This document shows, piece after piece, positions 1 to 10,379 of a stretch of DNA of 64,000 nucleotides. Under the pieces are notes generated by a model. That model did not search any database and had not been told where the DNA came from. It saw only the letters and a list, made by a program, of their open reading frames with translations. Each line of letters starts with the position of its first letter. Positions within the stretch are counted from its first letter, which is position 1. This DNA is from Vombatus ursinus. Lineage: Eukaryota > Chordata > Mammalia > Diprotodontia > Vombatidae. The position numbers and the translations under genes were made by a program. The DNA lies in NCBI RefSeq assembly GCF_900497805.2, contig NW_020954576.1:76082551-76146550 (forward strand), written 5' to 3'.

Positions 1-479
1 ACTCACAATTTAGTGGGGGAGACAACAAGCAAATCTAGGAAAATTACAGTAAAGACATTTAGGTCAAGAGAGTTCTTAGGGTCTTTACCCCCAATTTTCT
101 AATGGCCTGTCTCTGCCTTTCTCTCATAATGTAGAGTACAAGATGGCCCTGGGGGAACTGGATGCCCTGAATGTTTTAGGCTTGGTTTGATTTGAGTGTG
201 GTCCTGCAGATGATCTGTTGGAGGGCCTATCAGTTAATACTCATAGGAAAAGCTGTCGTTTATATAAGAGTTTAAACCTATCATCTCGATTCTGTAAGTA
301 AGGAGTTGTCTGACTCCTTGTCTATTCTTTTTCTCTATAATTTATAAATCATCATAGTCATTACTGAGTTTTTTAAAGGAAATTCGAGGAGGTGATGGAA
401 GGCCTTACTATCATGGAGGGTGGGTAGGGGAATGCATTCCCATTGTTAGAAACTTTTTCTTGTCTTTCATGTTATTGGT

Positions 480-655
480 GGCTTTATATAGCTTGTTTGT
501 ACATAGTTATTTGCATGCTGCTTTCTCCATTAGATTGTGAACTACTAAGGGGTAGGGATTATCTTTTAATTTTTCTTTGGTATCCCCAACACTTAGCCAC
601 AGTGCCTGCCATATAGTAGGCACTTAGTTTTTATTGAATGACTGACTAGTTGGGT
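480..655 (+). repeat. L2 3' end
   Basis: Shows the L2 terminal signature: TTAGATTGTGAACT, then 'agtgcctgccatatagtagg', and the TTTTTATTGAATGACTGACT tail. Decayed. Confidence 0.65.
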
Positions 656-918
656 TAAAGCACAAAGACTTATTTTTTTTGGAAGATTATTTCATTTCAT
701 TTCGGTTTAGGACTCCATGTCTGGTAGAAGAGTAATTCTCCATTCAGTCATGGCCTTGTTGGAGGGGAAGAGTAAAAGGTCTTTATCCTGTTTGACTTCA
801 GGGAGAGGGATTGAATTCTTTCTTGATCTAGGAACAGAAAATCATAATAAGTTGCATGTGTTTCGATATAGAAATATGTGTAAGTAAGGTCTGCGTAAGA
901 TAACTGTATTGATATATT

Positions 919-921
<3 letters not shown>

Positions 922-956
<35 letters not shown>

Positions 957-979
957 TTTGTGTGTGTGTGTGTGTGTTT
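922..979 (+). repeat. (TG)n microsatellite
   Basis: A nearly pure TG tract of about 55 bp interrupted by TTTGTTTG in the middle. Confidence 0.95.
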
Positions 980-982
980 ATT

Positions 983-1112
983 TTAGAGGAAATTGGGTTT
1001 AAGTGACTTACCCAGGGTCACATCATTAGTAAGTGTCTGAGGTCAAATTTAAACTCAGCTCCTCCTGACTCCAGGGTGGGTGCTCTATTCACTGTGCCAC
1101 CAAACTGCTCCT
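983..1112 (-). mobile_element. MAR1-like tRNA-derived SINE
   Basis: Reverse complement of the marsupial SINE head. It carries 'taagtgacttacccagggtc' and ends in a CACTGTGCCACC box. The tail abuts the TG microsatellite. Confidence 0.7.
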
Positions 1113-1139
1113 ACTGTGTTAGTGTAGAGAAAAAATACT

Positions 1140-1325
1140 ATATTTGGAAGTAGGGGACCTAGATTTGAGTTCGAGCCCTATCACTTATAAGCTCTGTAAT
1201 CCTGGGCAAGAAACTTCTCTAGTCCTCAGTTTCTCCATGTGTGAAATGGGGTTGTGAAGATCAAATGAGATGATGTATACAAAGTGCTATTTAAATATTA
1301 GGTAATATTATTGGTAGAATATGGA
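1140..1325 (+). mobile_element. THER1/MIR-type CORE-SINE
   Basis: Reads through the CORE motifs in order: GATTTGAGTTCGAGCCC, CTCTGTAATCCTGGGCAAG, CCTCAGTTTCTCC, then AGATCAAATGAGATGATG and an L2-like tail. Diverged but complete in layout. Confidence 0.75.
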
Positions 1326-1384
1326 AAATTTATAATTTTGCCAGTGTAGGAATTCCTGGTGTGTGAACTCCTCTCCAATCCTTC

Positions 1385-1775
1385 TATGACAATAGAGAAG
1401 TTTTAGGGGGTTATTTGAGGCCCATAGAGGTTAAGTCCAGGATCAGAGATAGGATTTGAACCCGCATCTTCCTCCATCCAAGCCTAGGACTGCAATTACT
1501 AGCCCATTGTTGTTCAGTTGTTTCAGTCATGTCCAATGCATCGTGATCCCATTTTGGGGTTTTCTTGGCAGAGATACTGGAACAGTTCACCATTTCCTTC
1601 TTCCTTAGATGAGGAAACTGAGGCAAACAGGATTAAGTGACTTGTCCAGGGTCACACAGCTGGTAAGTGTCTGAGGCCAGATTTAAATTCATGAAGATGA
1701 GTCTTCCTGACTCCAGGCCTGGCCACTCTATCCACTGCACCACCTAGCTGCTCATTTACTAGCCCCAGCTGCCTC
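1385..1775 (-). mobile_element. CORE-SINE split by a younger SINE
   Basis: An old minus-strand CORE-SINE (GAGGTTAAGTCCAGG, GGATTTGAACCCGCATC) is interrupted at 1506-1755 and resumes as AGCCCCAGCTGCCTCT. Confidence 0.65.
1506..1755 (-). mobile_element. RTE-tail marsupial SINE
   Basis: The tail (TTGTTGTTCAGTTGTTTCAG, CCCATTTTGGGGTTTTCTTG) is at the low-coordinate end and the tRNA-like head (ACCACCTAGCTGC) at the high end, so it is on the minus strand. A perfect 10-bp target duplication, TTACTAGCCC, flanks it at 1496-1505 and 1756-1765. Confidence 0.88.
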
Positions 1776-3164
1776 TATTATTAGTAGAAATGACACTTAG
1801 TACTGGCCCTGTGATTTCATATGTGTGGACGACTCTTGAGTAGTCCTTTTCCCAAAGCAGATTAACATCTTTTAAAAAACATTTTTCCTCCAATTTATAG
1901 TCTTATAGAATTGCCTGGGGCCATGGTGCCCTTCAGATCTGGCATTCATATAGAGTTTCACTATTTGCAGAGCACTTTGCATATATTATCTCAAAATAAT
2001 AAACATCATCACCCCGAGTGGTAACAAATTAACTTGGCATGTAGCAATGAGACTATATGCCATCTTGCAGCCTAGGAAGCAAAGACACATTCTTGGCCAC
2101 AGTAACTTCAGCCACAAACTAAAGACCGCCTGTCCTTCACATGGATAGGGCCCTCCTCTGCCTATCAACCCTTTCAGGTACAGCTGCACACACAGATAGC
2201 AATGACACTTTCCAATTCAAAAGATAACCACATAATGTGAACTGAAATGACTGGGTGGAAATGTCTTCTACCTGCTGCCTTGGGGTCAGTAAATAGTGGG
2301 GATATCTTTAAAAAAAAAAAAGGAAGAAAGAAAACTGTGATAAAAATCAACCAGCTTCAGGCACATTTGAACTGAGGGATTTAATAACTTCCCGAGGCCT
2401 TGTGGTGGTCATATCTAAACCCTGACTGTTTCTGTGAGCCAAGTGCTACTCAGTCCTGGCTCCCACATTCAATCCCTTTGGTAATGAGGGTTCCTAATAC
2501 AAGGAAGGTAATCGGCAAGAGTTTTATTAAATTCACAAACCAACAACCAAAATTTTTTTCAGGAAACAGAGCCTTCCCTTTCAAGCATGGATAGTTGGAT
2601 AATTTTCTGTAGCTATTTGCAAGGTGTCACCAATACCACACTTTAAACTCTATATCAGTTAGGTGTCATGGAGTCTCTGATTTAGCAGCTGTTAACTTTT
2701 TAACTTTTAGATTTGGCCCCCTTTGAGGAGTGGGATGCTCAGAACCCTCCCAGCCATCTCTGGCAGAATGCAAGCCAGATAATGATAACTTCTATATCAC
2801 CAGAACCACAAACATTAAGTCTCCTATCCAATGACCACATTCACACGCATTTTTCAACTCTTTCAATTTAATGATAGATGGACTGCAGGTCAAACCACAA
2901 AAGAGACCATATACATGCTGTCCACATGGATGCTGCCATTTCAGATCATGAGTTATGCTCAGTTTCCTGACCTGTAAATCCTATGGCCCTCCTTGAGATC
3001 AGGAAACAGGGCTTTTCTCTTTGCTTATGAACAGCCCACCCACATAGGATATAAATGGATCCTCAGTAAATATTTCATGATGATGAAGAGAATGAGGAAA
3101 GGGTAAGGAGTCACAACTTTTGTTCCTTTGAATAACAATGATAATGGTGATGATGATAATAGTA
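1766..3164. other. Unique intronic sequence
   Basis: Apart from a possible decayed MIR piece near 1950-2000 and an A-run near 2310, I see no repeat, exon or RNA gene here. Confidence 0.5.
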
Positions 3165-3395
3165 AGGAAGCTAGGTTGCCCAGTAGATAGAGTGCTGGGA
3201 TTAGGAAAACATGAGTTTATATCCCACCTTAGACACATACTAGCTGTGTGATCCTGGGCAAATCACTTAATGTCTGCCTGCCTCAGTTTTCTCATCTGTA
3301 AAATAAGGATGATAATAGCACCTACCTCCCAGGGTGGTTATGCAAATAAAATGAGATACTTGTAAACCTTAAAGTGTCATATTCATGTCCATTAT
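3165..3395 (+). mobile_element. THER1/MIR-type CORE-SINE
   Basis: Contains GCTGTGTGATCCTGGGCAAA, CCTCAGTTTTCTCATCTG and AGCACCTACCTCCCAGGG in the order of the family. Confidence 0.8.
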
Positions 3396-3539
3396 CCTTT
3401 GAAACTCCCCATCAAATGCGTGCCCCATACTTCTGAGATGAATGGGAGTGAAAACGTTGTATTTAAAGTCCTACTAGACTAAAATCCTCTTGGAGTTAGG
3501 AATCGTGTCTTTTCTGTCTTTATATCTTGACTCCACCAC

Positions 3540-3730
3540 TCACTACTTAACCCAAGTTCAAATCTAGCTTCAAACACTTACTTGGCTACCTACCTCAGTT
3601 TTCTCATCTATGAAGTGGGGATAATACTAGCTCTACCTCTCAGGGCTGTTGAGGGGTTAAAATGGAATAATATTTATAAAGAACTTGTAAACCCTAAAGT
3701 GCTATAAAAATACTAGCTATTATCATTATT
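3540..3730 (+). mobile_element. THER1/MIR-type CORE-SINE, 5' truncated
   Basis: Retains CCTCAGTTTTCTCATCTATG, GGGATAATACTAGCTC and the tail GTGCTATAAAAATACTAGC. An RTE-tail SINE abuts its 3' end. Confidence 0.7.
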
Positions 3731-3974
3731 TTTGTTTAGTCATTTTTTCAGTGTGTCCGACTCCTCACGACCCCATTTGGGGTTTTTATGGCACAGATAC
3801 TGGAGCGGTTTGCCATTTCCTTCTCCAGTCCATTTTACAGATGAGGAAACTGAGGCAAACAGGGTTAAGTAACTTGCTCACAGTCACACAGCTAAGGCCA
3901 CATTTGAACCCAGGAAGATGAGTCTTTCTGACTTTAGGCTTGGCACTCTGTCCGCTGTGCCACCTAGCTGCCCT
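3731..3974 (-). mobile_element. RTE-tail marsupial SINE
   Basis: Near full length, minus strand: tail CCCCATTTGGGGTTTTTATG, middle CCATTTTACAGATGAGGAAA, head CACCTAGCTGCCC. Confidence 0.85.
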
Positions 3975-4188
3975 ACAGTTCCTCGTACCTGGGTACTTAG
4001 GAAGTATTTGCTGAGTTACCTCAAAGTGCCACATACATTTGTTTTATTGTTGTTGTTATTGTTCCTGATGATGATAATGGCAATGCTCTGTCTGCTATCA
4101 GAATATTTCTGAAAATGCTTTAGATAAACTACATACCTATACCAGATGAACTCATCCAAATACTCTTTTTTAATTATAACAAATAGAT

Positions 4189-4431
4189 GTTGCTGTTTAG
4201 TCATTTCAGTCATATCTTTGTGACCCTTTTTGGGGTTTTCTTGGCAAAAATACTAGAGTGTTTTGCCATTTTCTTTCTCCAGCCCATTTACAGATGAAGA
4301 AATTGAGGCAAACAGGGTTAAATGACTTGCTTAGGGTCACACGGCTACTAAGTGTCTGAGGCCACATTTGAACTGAGGTCTTCCTGACCCCAGACCCAGC
4401 ACTCTGTGAACTACACAGCTTAGCTGCTCGT
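4189..4431 (-). mobile_element. RTE-tail marsupial SINE
   Basis: Near full length, minus strand. The 8-bp flank AAATAGAT occurs at 4181-4188 and 4432-4439 and is a plausible target duplication. Confidence 0.85.
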
Positions 4432-4671
4432 AAATAGATAGGTACAATCATTTTTACCCAATAGTCCCTAGAATATAAAACATGATAATAATATAAAAAC
4501 TTGTCTTTGGATCATTTCTATCTCAACATCATCAAAAAAAGATGAGAACCAGATAATAGTGATAATAACAACAATAACGGTAACGATGCCAATAATATTG
4601 CCTAAGGTCCTTCAGGTAGTAAGTATCCAAATTAATATTTAAAGCCAGGTTTACTAATCCCAAGCCTTCTT

Positions 4672-4910
4672 ATAGGATCCTAGATAGAGTATTGGCAGAG
4701 ACCATAGAGGTCATTAGTCCACCCCCCCTCATTTTCCAGATAAGGAAACTAAGGTCAAGAGGGGCTAAGTGATTTGACTGGGATTTCACGGGGATTGAGC
4801 AGCAGAATTTTCTCCCAGGTTCTCTGATGCTCAGTTTGATATCTCCCCCCCCCCATATCATACTGCCTCCCCAAGAGTAAATGCTCAATAAATACTTGTT
4901 GGATAAAAGA
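4672..4910 (-). mobile_element. CORE-SINE with L2 fragment
   Basis: The 'ataggatcctagatag' start, CATTTTCCAGATAAGGAAAC middle and L2-like end AATGCTCAATAAATACTTG indicate an old minus-strand CORE-SINE followed by an L2 3' piece. A C-run (about 4845-4855) lies inside. Confidence 0.6.
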
Positions 4911-5666
4911 ATGGATATGTATGCCTAAATCTAGATGAAAAATAATTATGCAGTGTTTTTGGCCACTGTGTGAGATGACTGAAATTTTCTTGGACAAAAG
5001 TATTTACGGTAGCAGGTATCCTACAGGCCAGTTGTCACGTGGTACTTATGATGGTGGGAGTCTTTGGACTCCTTGTCTGCTAGAGATTTGATCAACCATG
5101 AACCCCATTGTTTTCCATAATGTTATATGGCAGTCTTGAGTTCCTACCTCCCGGGCCACTCCTCCACTGTTGCCTCCTGATTTATTAATCAATTAATCAT
5201 TTAATGTGAAGAGCAATTCACTCCAGTTAAACAGTGAAAACAAAATCCTAGAGTTCATAATGAATTACCCCCCACCCCCACCCTTTCCCCCAGCAAGGAT
5301 CTCTTGGCCTACTCTCATTCTTCCACATCTTCTGTCTTCTCTTCTCAGCCCTTTCACCATCCCCACACTCCTCCCCTAGTTTCATATAGCACAGTCATGG
5401 GCCCTATTGTATGGAAATCATCAGCAGGGTTTGGCTGGCCTGGCTTGCCTGCATTTTGATAGGATGAACATTGCCAGTTATTCATAGAAAGCATTATGTT
5501 GCAAGAATTCAATGTGGCCTAATAAAGATGCAGTGGGCCTGCCCATGTTTGCTTTCCATAGCCACCACCATTCTCATTTCTCCTACTTCTCCTAAAATCA
5601 CTAGACTGAGGGAATATGGTCATTTGTCTGCAGCAGATATAGTTAGTATTTCCATATAGGAAATAT

Positions 5667-5917
5667 GTTGTTGTTTAGTTGTGTCCAGCTCTACATTTCC
5701 CCATTGACTTATGTCTATGGGACTTTTTTGGCAAAGATACTGGAGTGGTTTGCTCTTTCCTTCTCCCACGTGCCCTCATTTTATAGATGGGGAACTGAGG
5801 CAAATAGGGGTAAGTGATTTGTCCAGGGTCACACAGCCAGCAAGCATCTAAGGCCAGATTTGAACTCAGGGACCTGACTCCAGGCTCAGCACTCTGAACT
5901 GTACAACCTAGCTGCCC
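5667..5917 (-). mobile_element. RTE-tail marsupial SINE
   Basis: Minus strand; tail TTGTTGTTTAGTTGTG, body TGATTTGTCCAGGGTCACAC, head ACCTAGCTGCCCC. Diverged. Confidence 0.83.
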
Positions 5918-5919
5918 CA

Positions 5920-6100
5920 GTAAGAGCTGTCCAAAAGTGGAATGGGCTGCCCCAGGAGGTAGATTCCCCCTTGAAGGTTTTTAAGCCAAGACTGTCTTGC
6001 CATGTATGGGGTATATTGCAGACAGGATTTTTGTACGGTTGTGAGTTGGACTGGAAGGTCTCTGAGGTGCCTCAAGATATTCTCTACACTGTGATTGGGA
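5920..6100 (+). mobile_element. L3/CR1 LINE 3' fragment
   Basis: Has the CR1-type ending: AAAGTGGAATGGGCTGCC, GGTTGTGAGTTGGACTGGAA, GGTCTCTGAGGTGCCTC. Plus strand. Confidence 0.75.
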
Positions 6101-6689
6101 ATCAAAAGACAACTTACATAGAGAAAGTATATGGGAAATTTTAAAAGGAGCTAAGAGAAACACAACAGCAAATTGGGTGGTAGAGATGAAGTGAGGAGGC
6201 AGACAGCAGAGACCATCACAACTCAGCTACAGTTGCCTTGGAAGAGAAAGTGATCCATCACTGGTTTCCATGGCAGTCGGGGAGGGGAGAACCAGCCCCA
6301 AGAAATGCCGTAACTATGGAATCTCTCCCTCTCCCTCTCCCCCCTCCCCCTCCCCCTCTCTCCACCTCTCTCTCTGGGTCCATGGCCATGGCCAAAGGGC
6401 AGAGTTTCTGCCACATGGTGGCATGGGCCCATAGAGGACTCTATGTAACATGTGATATAAATAGCTATTAATAGCTATTTGCAGAATAAATGCTTTTTTT
6501 CATAGTCCTAAACTCCATCCTTACATACCTCCTTAGCTATCCCTCTAACATGGGTCATTAATCATAAGGGGGAAGGATGCAGATGACTTAATTGTGAATC
6601 TGTTCATTATGATTTCTAGGGAAAAAAAACGCCTTCACCAAAAACGAGTGTGTGCCTATGTGAGTGACCATGTAGCTCCCCTACTCAGT

Positions 6690-7242
6690 AAACTGTTTTG
6701 CTCATGTCTCTGGTATAAACTACAAACTCCGACTTCTAAAGCCCTTCATGACCTCATCCCAATGTTACCCTTCTGCCCTTATTATGCATTACTCCCCATC
6801 CCATCTATGATCTAGCCAAACTGTCCTTTTTCTCATTTCTCAGACTATCCTCCTATCTCTCTGCTTTTGTATTGACCATCCCTCCTGCCAGGAAGGCACT
6901 CTTGTCTCATCTCTACTCTGCCTCATAGAATGCCTTTTTCCTTCAAAATTAGCTTGACCTCTGCCTTCTCCAGGAAGCCTTTCCTGACTTCTACCTTTTC
7001 TACCCCTCTTCCCTCTGCCCCCATAGCTGCTAGTACCCTCCCTCTCAAAACTACCCTGTAGTGATTTTGAGTTGTCTTTTTTTTTCCTGCTTTATGCTAA
7101 TATATATGCATGTTCCTTTTTCAATAGAATATAAGTAACTTGAAGGCAAGTCCGTTTTTGTCTTCACTTCACCTGCACTTAGCTCAGTGCCTGGCACATA
7201 GAAGGTACTTAATAAATGCTTACTGATTGATTGAATGATTGT
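6690..7242 (+). mobile_element. L2 LINE 3' portion
   Basis: Reads as L2 in order: AAGCCCTTCATGACCTCATC, CTCCAGGAAGCCTTTCCTGA, then CAGTGCCTGGCACATAGAAG and ending in TTGATTGAATGATTG. It lies about 350 bp upstream of the coding exon. Confidence 0.85.
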
Positions 7243-7560
7243 AGGTTGGTAGCTAAAGAAGATTTGACTATCGTTCTTGGGTGTGAACAAGGAAGAAGAT
7301 CTGTAACACTTACTTTTGCCTGGTCTGGGAAAGAGGGTTCTTAAATTATTTTCTGAAAATTATTAAAAACTTTTGCTGTGAGAGGTTTAAATCTGACTGA
7401 TTTTAATAGCCATCAACACTGCACTTACATGTGACAATTCTTTGGTTGTATCCCAAGCTTAGCTCATCAGCTGGTCATTGAAGTTGAATGGACCTGGTGG
7501 CTCTCTCCTCCTTCCCCACCTACTGTCCTCCTGTTATGGTAGCAGCCTTGAGTTAAATAC

Positions 7561-7587
7561 CTTTCCTTATCTCTGTTTGTCCTCTAG
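7561..7587 (+). other. KIF26B: Splice acceptor of the KIF26B exon
   Basis: A pyrimidine-rich tract (about 7559-7585, mostly C/T) leads into CTCTAG, with the AG at 7586-7587. The reading frame is fully open from 7588. A plausible branch-point A lies in the TTGAGTTAAAT stretch near 7550-7558, which is an inference. The exon begins with G, as is common for phase 0 exons. Confidence 0.88.
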
Positions 7588-8124
7588 GACCCTGCATTCT
7601 CTTCTGCGATCCATGACAAGCTCCAGGTTCCCAACACCATCCGGAAAGCGTGGAATGAACGGGACAACCGCTGTGACATCTGTGCAACTCACCTGAACCA
7701 GCTGAAGCAGGAGGCCATCCAGATGGTGCTCACCCTAGAGCAGGCAGCCAACAGTGAGCACTACGATACATCACCCAGCTCGCCTCCACCACTCGCTAAC
7801 ATGCCTGCCTTGGTGGGACCGCGACAGGTGGGTGGCATCCAGCAGCCCCGAGACTGGGCCTTTGTGCCTGCTTCCTACGCCACCTCCAACTATACAGGCT
7901 TCATTACCAACAAACATGGCAGCAAGCCTAATAGCCTTGGGGTTGGCAGTGGGGCAGAGAAGAAGAATGGATCCCCTACTCACCAGGCCAAGGTCAGCCT
8001 CCAGATGGCCACCAGCCCCAGCAATGGGAATATCCTCAACTCAGCGGCCATCCAGGCCCACCAGTATCTGGATGGCACCTGGTCCCTGTCCAGAACAAAT
8101 GGAGTCACACTGTACCCCTACCAG
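7588..8124 (+). CDS. KIF26B: KIF26B internal coding exon (N-terminal, non-motor region)
   Basis: Seen: a 537-bp open exon (179 codons) that starts and ends on codon boundaries, so both introns are phase 0. The protein begins [20 protein letters not shown] and continues with a CDIC cysteine pair at residues 29-32, then a helical Q/L/E-rich stretch (residues 36-52), a Ser/Pro-rich linker, and a conserved end, [20 protein letters not shown]. Known: KIF26B is an unusual kinesin-11 family member with a motor-like domain thought to be defective in ATP hydrolysis. It acts in kidney development, cell adhesion and Wnt5a-ROR signalling. Inferred: this exon lies before the motor domain, and CDIC probably pairs with an upstream CxxC in another exon to bind zinc. 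The paralogue KIF26A shares the IHDKLQVPN and CDICATHL parts, but the linker and the [19 protein letters not shown] segment match my memory of KIF26B. The shadow reading at 7754-8128 is discarded. Codon use is ordinary and there is no frameshift. Confidence 0.88.
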
Positions 8125-8130
8125 GTAAGT
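8122..8130 (+). other. KIF26B: Splice donor of the KIF26B exon
   Basis: CAG|GTAAGT is a perfect match to the U1 snRNA donor consensus; the GT is at 8125-8126. The frame stays open for another 12 codons into the intron before a stop, but similarity to the remembered protein ends exactly at the junction (TLYPYQ). Confidence 0.9.
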
Positions 8131-8239
8131 GGCTGTTGGGGAAGAGCAGGGTTGGTTTGAGGCAGAGTTGTGAAGGAAGTAACTGGTGTTTCCTTGATCT
8201 TTTCCCTTTTGGCACCTGCTTTAGATCAGGTGTATATTT

Positions 8240-8462
8240 ACCAGAGGCAGTACAGTGGGTCAGAAGTCAGAGGACCTGTGTTCAAATGCTACCTCTGCTA
8301 CTTATTATCTGTGACCATGGGCATGTTATTTTGGATCTCTAAGCCTCAGTTTCCTCTTCTGTAAAATGAGGTACAAGAGAGGGGGAGTGGTGGTGGTGGT
8401 GGTGGTGGTGGTAAGATGGTCTCCTTTTTAAGTTCCCTTTTAAATCTAAATCTGTGATGCAT
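8240..8462 (+). mobile_element. THER1/MIR-type CORE-SINE with (GGT)n
   Basis: CAGAGGCAGTACAGTGGGTC head, CCTCAGTTTCCTCTTCTG core, then a (GGT)n expansion at about 8388-8412 within the 3' half. Confidence 0.75.
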
Positions 8463-8825
8463 TCTTATGAACTACTGTTTGCCCAAGTCTCCTTCACCCA
8501 CCTTATCTCCTTGGGAAAATGTCACGTGTACCAAGCCTTGTACTCTTACCAGGTCCACTGCTGATTCTTATTTATTCAAGATTCTGCCAGTCACAAAATC
8601 CTGGGGCCCTGTATTTTCAGAGCTGAAAGAGTCTCAACAAGTCATCTAATTTAAACCCGGTGAAATGGACTCATCAATTTGTCAGTCTACCTCCACTTGT
8701 GGTCATTCTGCTTTGGAGTTTATGGTCTTGTTTTGTAAACTAATCTGATAAATTAATCCATGCTAAGGTGTTAATGGAAGGTGATGACTCCAAGTGACAA
8801 TGGGTAAATTTACATAGTCTAAGAC

Positions 8826-9350
8826 AATAGATCCCAACCTCTTCAAGTATGGGGACCCCTTTTTAACATAAAATTTCTGAAATATCCACATAAAGGGATT
8901 TGTACTATGTAGTAAATCTATTGATAGAAAAAATTCATGATGACAAAAAGCTCCTATGAATTTGGTTGTTGTTCAGTCATGTCCAACATTTTGTAACCCC
9001 ATTTGGGGTTTTCTTGGCAAACACACTGGAGTGGTTTGCCATTTCTTCTCCAGCTCATTTTACAGATGAGGAAACTGAGGCAAATAGGGTTAAAGAACTT
9101 GCCCAGGGTCAGACAGCTAGTAAGTGACAGAAGCCAGATTTGAATTCAGGAAAATGAGTCTCCCTGACTCCAGGCCTGGCACTCTATCCACTGTACCACC
9201 TAGCTGACCCACTGTGAATTTAGTAATCCTTTAAAATGAATTTGTATTTTTAATCACAGCAACATTTGCATACAATTGAAAAACAGTAACATGTGTGCAC
9301 AAGACACAGAATTTATTCAAAACATATAGATTTCAGTCCCCTTGGAATAA
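8826..9350. mobile_element. Old MER-like repeat split by a SINE
   Basis: AATAGATCCCAACCTCTTCA near 8828 and GGGGACCCCTTTTT look like the end of an old hAT-type element. The sequence resumes after the SINE (8966-9214) as TGAATTTAGTAATCC. Family not identified. Confidence 0.4.
8966..9214 (-). mobile_element. RTE-tail marsupial SINE
   Basis: Full-length minus-strand copy with an imperfect 9-bp target duplication: TGAATTTGG at 8957-8965 and TGAATTTAG at 9215-9223. It lies about 0.85 kb downstream of the KIF26B exon. Confidence 0.88.
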
Positions 9351-9489
9351 TCTGGGTGTCCTGCATTTTAGAGGTTAATCTAGGGTCTTGACTCCAGTTC
9401 AAGAATGGAAAATAATTTCTTCTAAGTGCTGGACAATACACTTTTACTTACTTCAGTTTGCTGTATCTGAAAATTTCAGAGTTGGATTG

Positions 9490-9620
9490 GAGTTTGACAA
9501 TGATTATCTTGTCCAGTTTAGATGAAGTGACAGGTCCACGGTCACACTTTAGTAGAGCTGAGACTGGACCCAAGTCCACAGTGTGTTTTTCTGTCTCCCT
9601 GATTCTCTTCATTTGCAAAA
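9490..9620 (-). mobile_element. MIR-like fragment
   Basis: Weak match to the minus-strand CORE-SINE pattern (GTTGGATTGGAG, GTCCACGGTCACAC, ACTGGACCCAAG). Heavily decayed. Confidence 0.4.
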
Positions 9621-10054
9621 TTTAATAAGTGAGCATGTAAATACAGTCAACTCTAACACTTCAGGATTCTAAGGGTATGTCTCTCCTTTACCTTAGTTGG
9701 GAAACAGGGCAATAAGCAAGTTGGGCCTTCTTTGTGCTTGTATTAAATATCATCGAGTGTCTTCTGTTTGCTTCTCTCCGCCCTCTCTCCCCAATACCTG
9801 GCTTCTTCCCATTTCTCTATTTTCAGTGCCATCACCAAAGTTAAACTGTAGACATTCCCAGTTTATTATTCTTTGACAGAATTGTACTGGGCACTAAACA
9901 ATAGCATTGCAGCTTGATTCTTTAATAAAAAAGGAAATAAACAATGTCCACGTTTAGCAAGTTTACGAAGGAAGGGCAGACTGGAAACCATTACCTAAAA
10001 TGATGTTTGAGGATTATTTAGTTAAAAAAAATAGCAACAGATCCTTACATACCT

Positions 10055-10215
10055 CCTTTAAATTCTACGAAGTGCTTTACATTTATGATCTTATAGGAGC
10101 CTCACAAACCTATGAAGTAGGTATTACAGATAACATCCCCATTTTATAGATGAGAAAACTGAGGCTCAGAGAGATTAAAAAATGATTAGTTGACGATCAC
10201 GTAAAGAATAAATGC
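10055..10215 (-). mobile_element. MIR
   Basis: MIR antisense layout: GAAGTGCTTTACATTTATGA, CCCATTTTATAGATGAGAAA, ACTGAGGCTCAGAGAG. Confidence 0.75.
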
Positions 10216-10217
10216 CA

Positions 10218-10370
10218 GGGAGCAGGTAGGTGACACAGTGGGTAGAGCACTGGCTCTCGAGTCAGGAGGACCAGAGTTCAAATCCAGCCTCAGACACTTG
10301 ACACTTACTAGCTGTGTGACCCTGGGCAAGTCACTTAACCCCATTGCCTAGCCAAGTTAAGAAAAAAAAA
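10218..10370 (+). mobile_element. MAR1-like SINE with A tail
   Basis: tRNA-derived head (GTAGGTGACACAGTGGGTAG), TTGACACTTACTAGCTGTGT, TCACTTAACCCCATTGCC and an A-rich tail (10361-10370). Imperfect flank repeat: AGAATAAATG before and AGAGTAAATG after. Confidence 0.88.
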
Positions 10371-10379
10371 GAGTAAATG

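Larger units (their letters stand above)
1..7587 (+). other. KIF26B: Upstream KIF26B intron, partial
   Basis: No coding exon is visible on either strand. The open frames here are short and fall in SINE, L2 and simple-repeat sequence. Stretches without a recognised repeat are 1-479, 655-920, 1766-3160, 4912-5666, 6100-6690 and 7242-7587. They look like ordinary unique intron; 6321-6375 is a C/T-rich low-complexity run. Confidence 0.75.

Noticed and set aside
6321-6375. CT-rich tract as a possible promoter or GAGA-type element
   Set aside because: Simple low-complexity sequence without CpG enrichment or a nearby transcription start.
7771-7983. Minus-strand frame across the exon
   Set aside because: Shadow of the coding exon; no homology or signals of its own.
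7754-8128. A 124-codon open frame overlapping the exon in another frame
   Set aside because: The 7723/7588 frame carries the recognised protein and fits both splice sites exactly; this one is a shadow.
8966-9214. tRNA-like A/B box sequences in SINE heads
   Set aside because: They are the degenerate tRNA-derived heads of SINEs (here and in the other copies), not functional tRNA genes.
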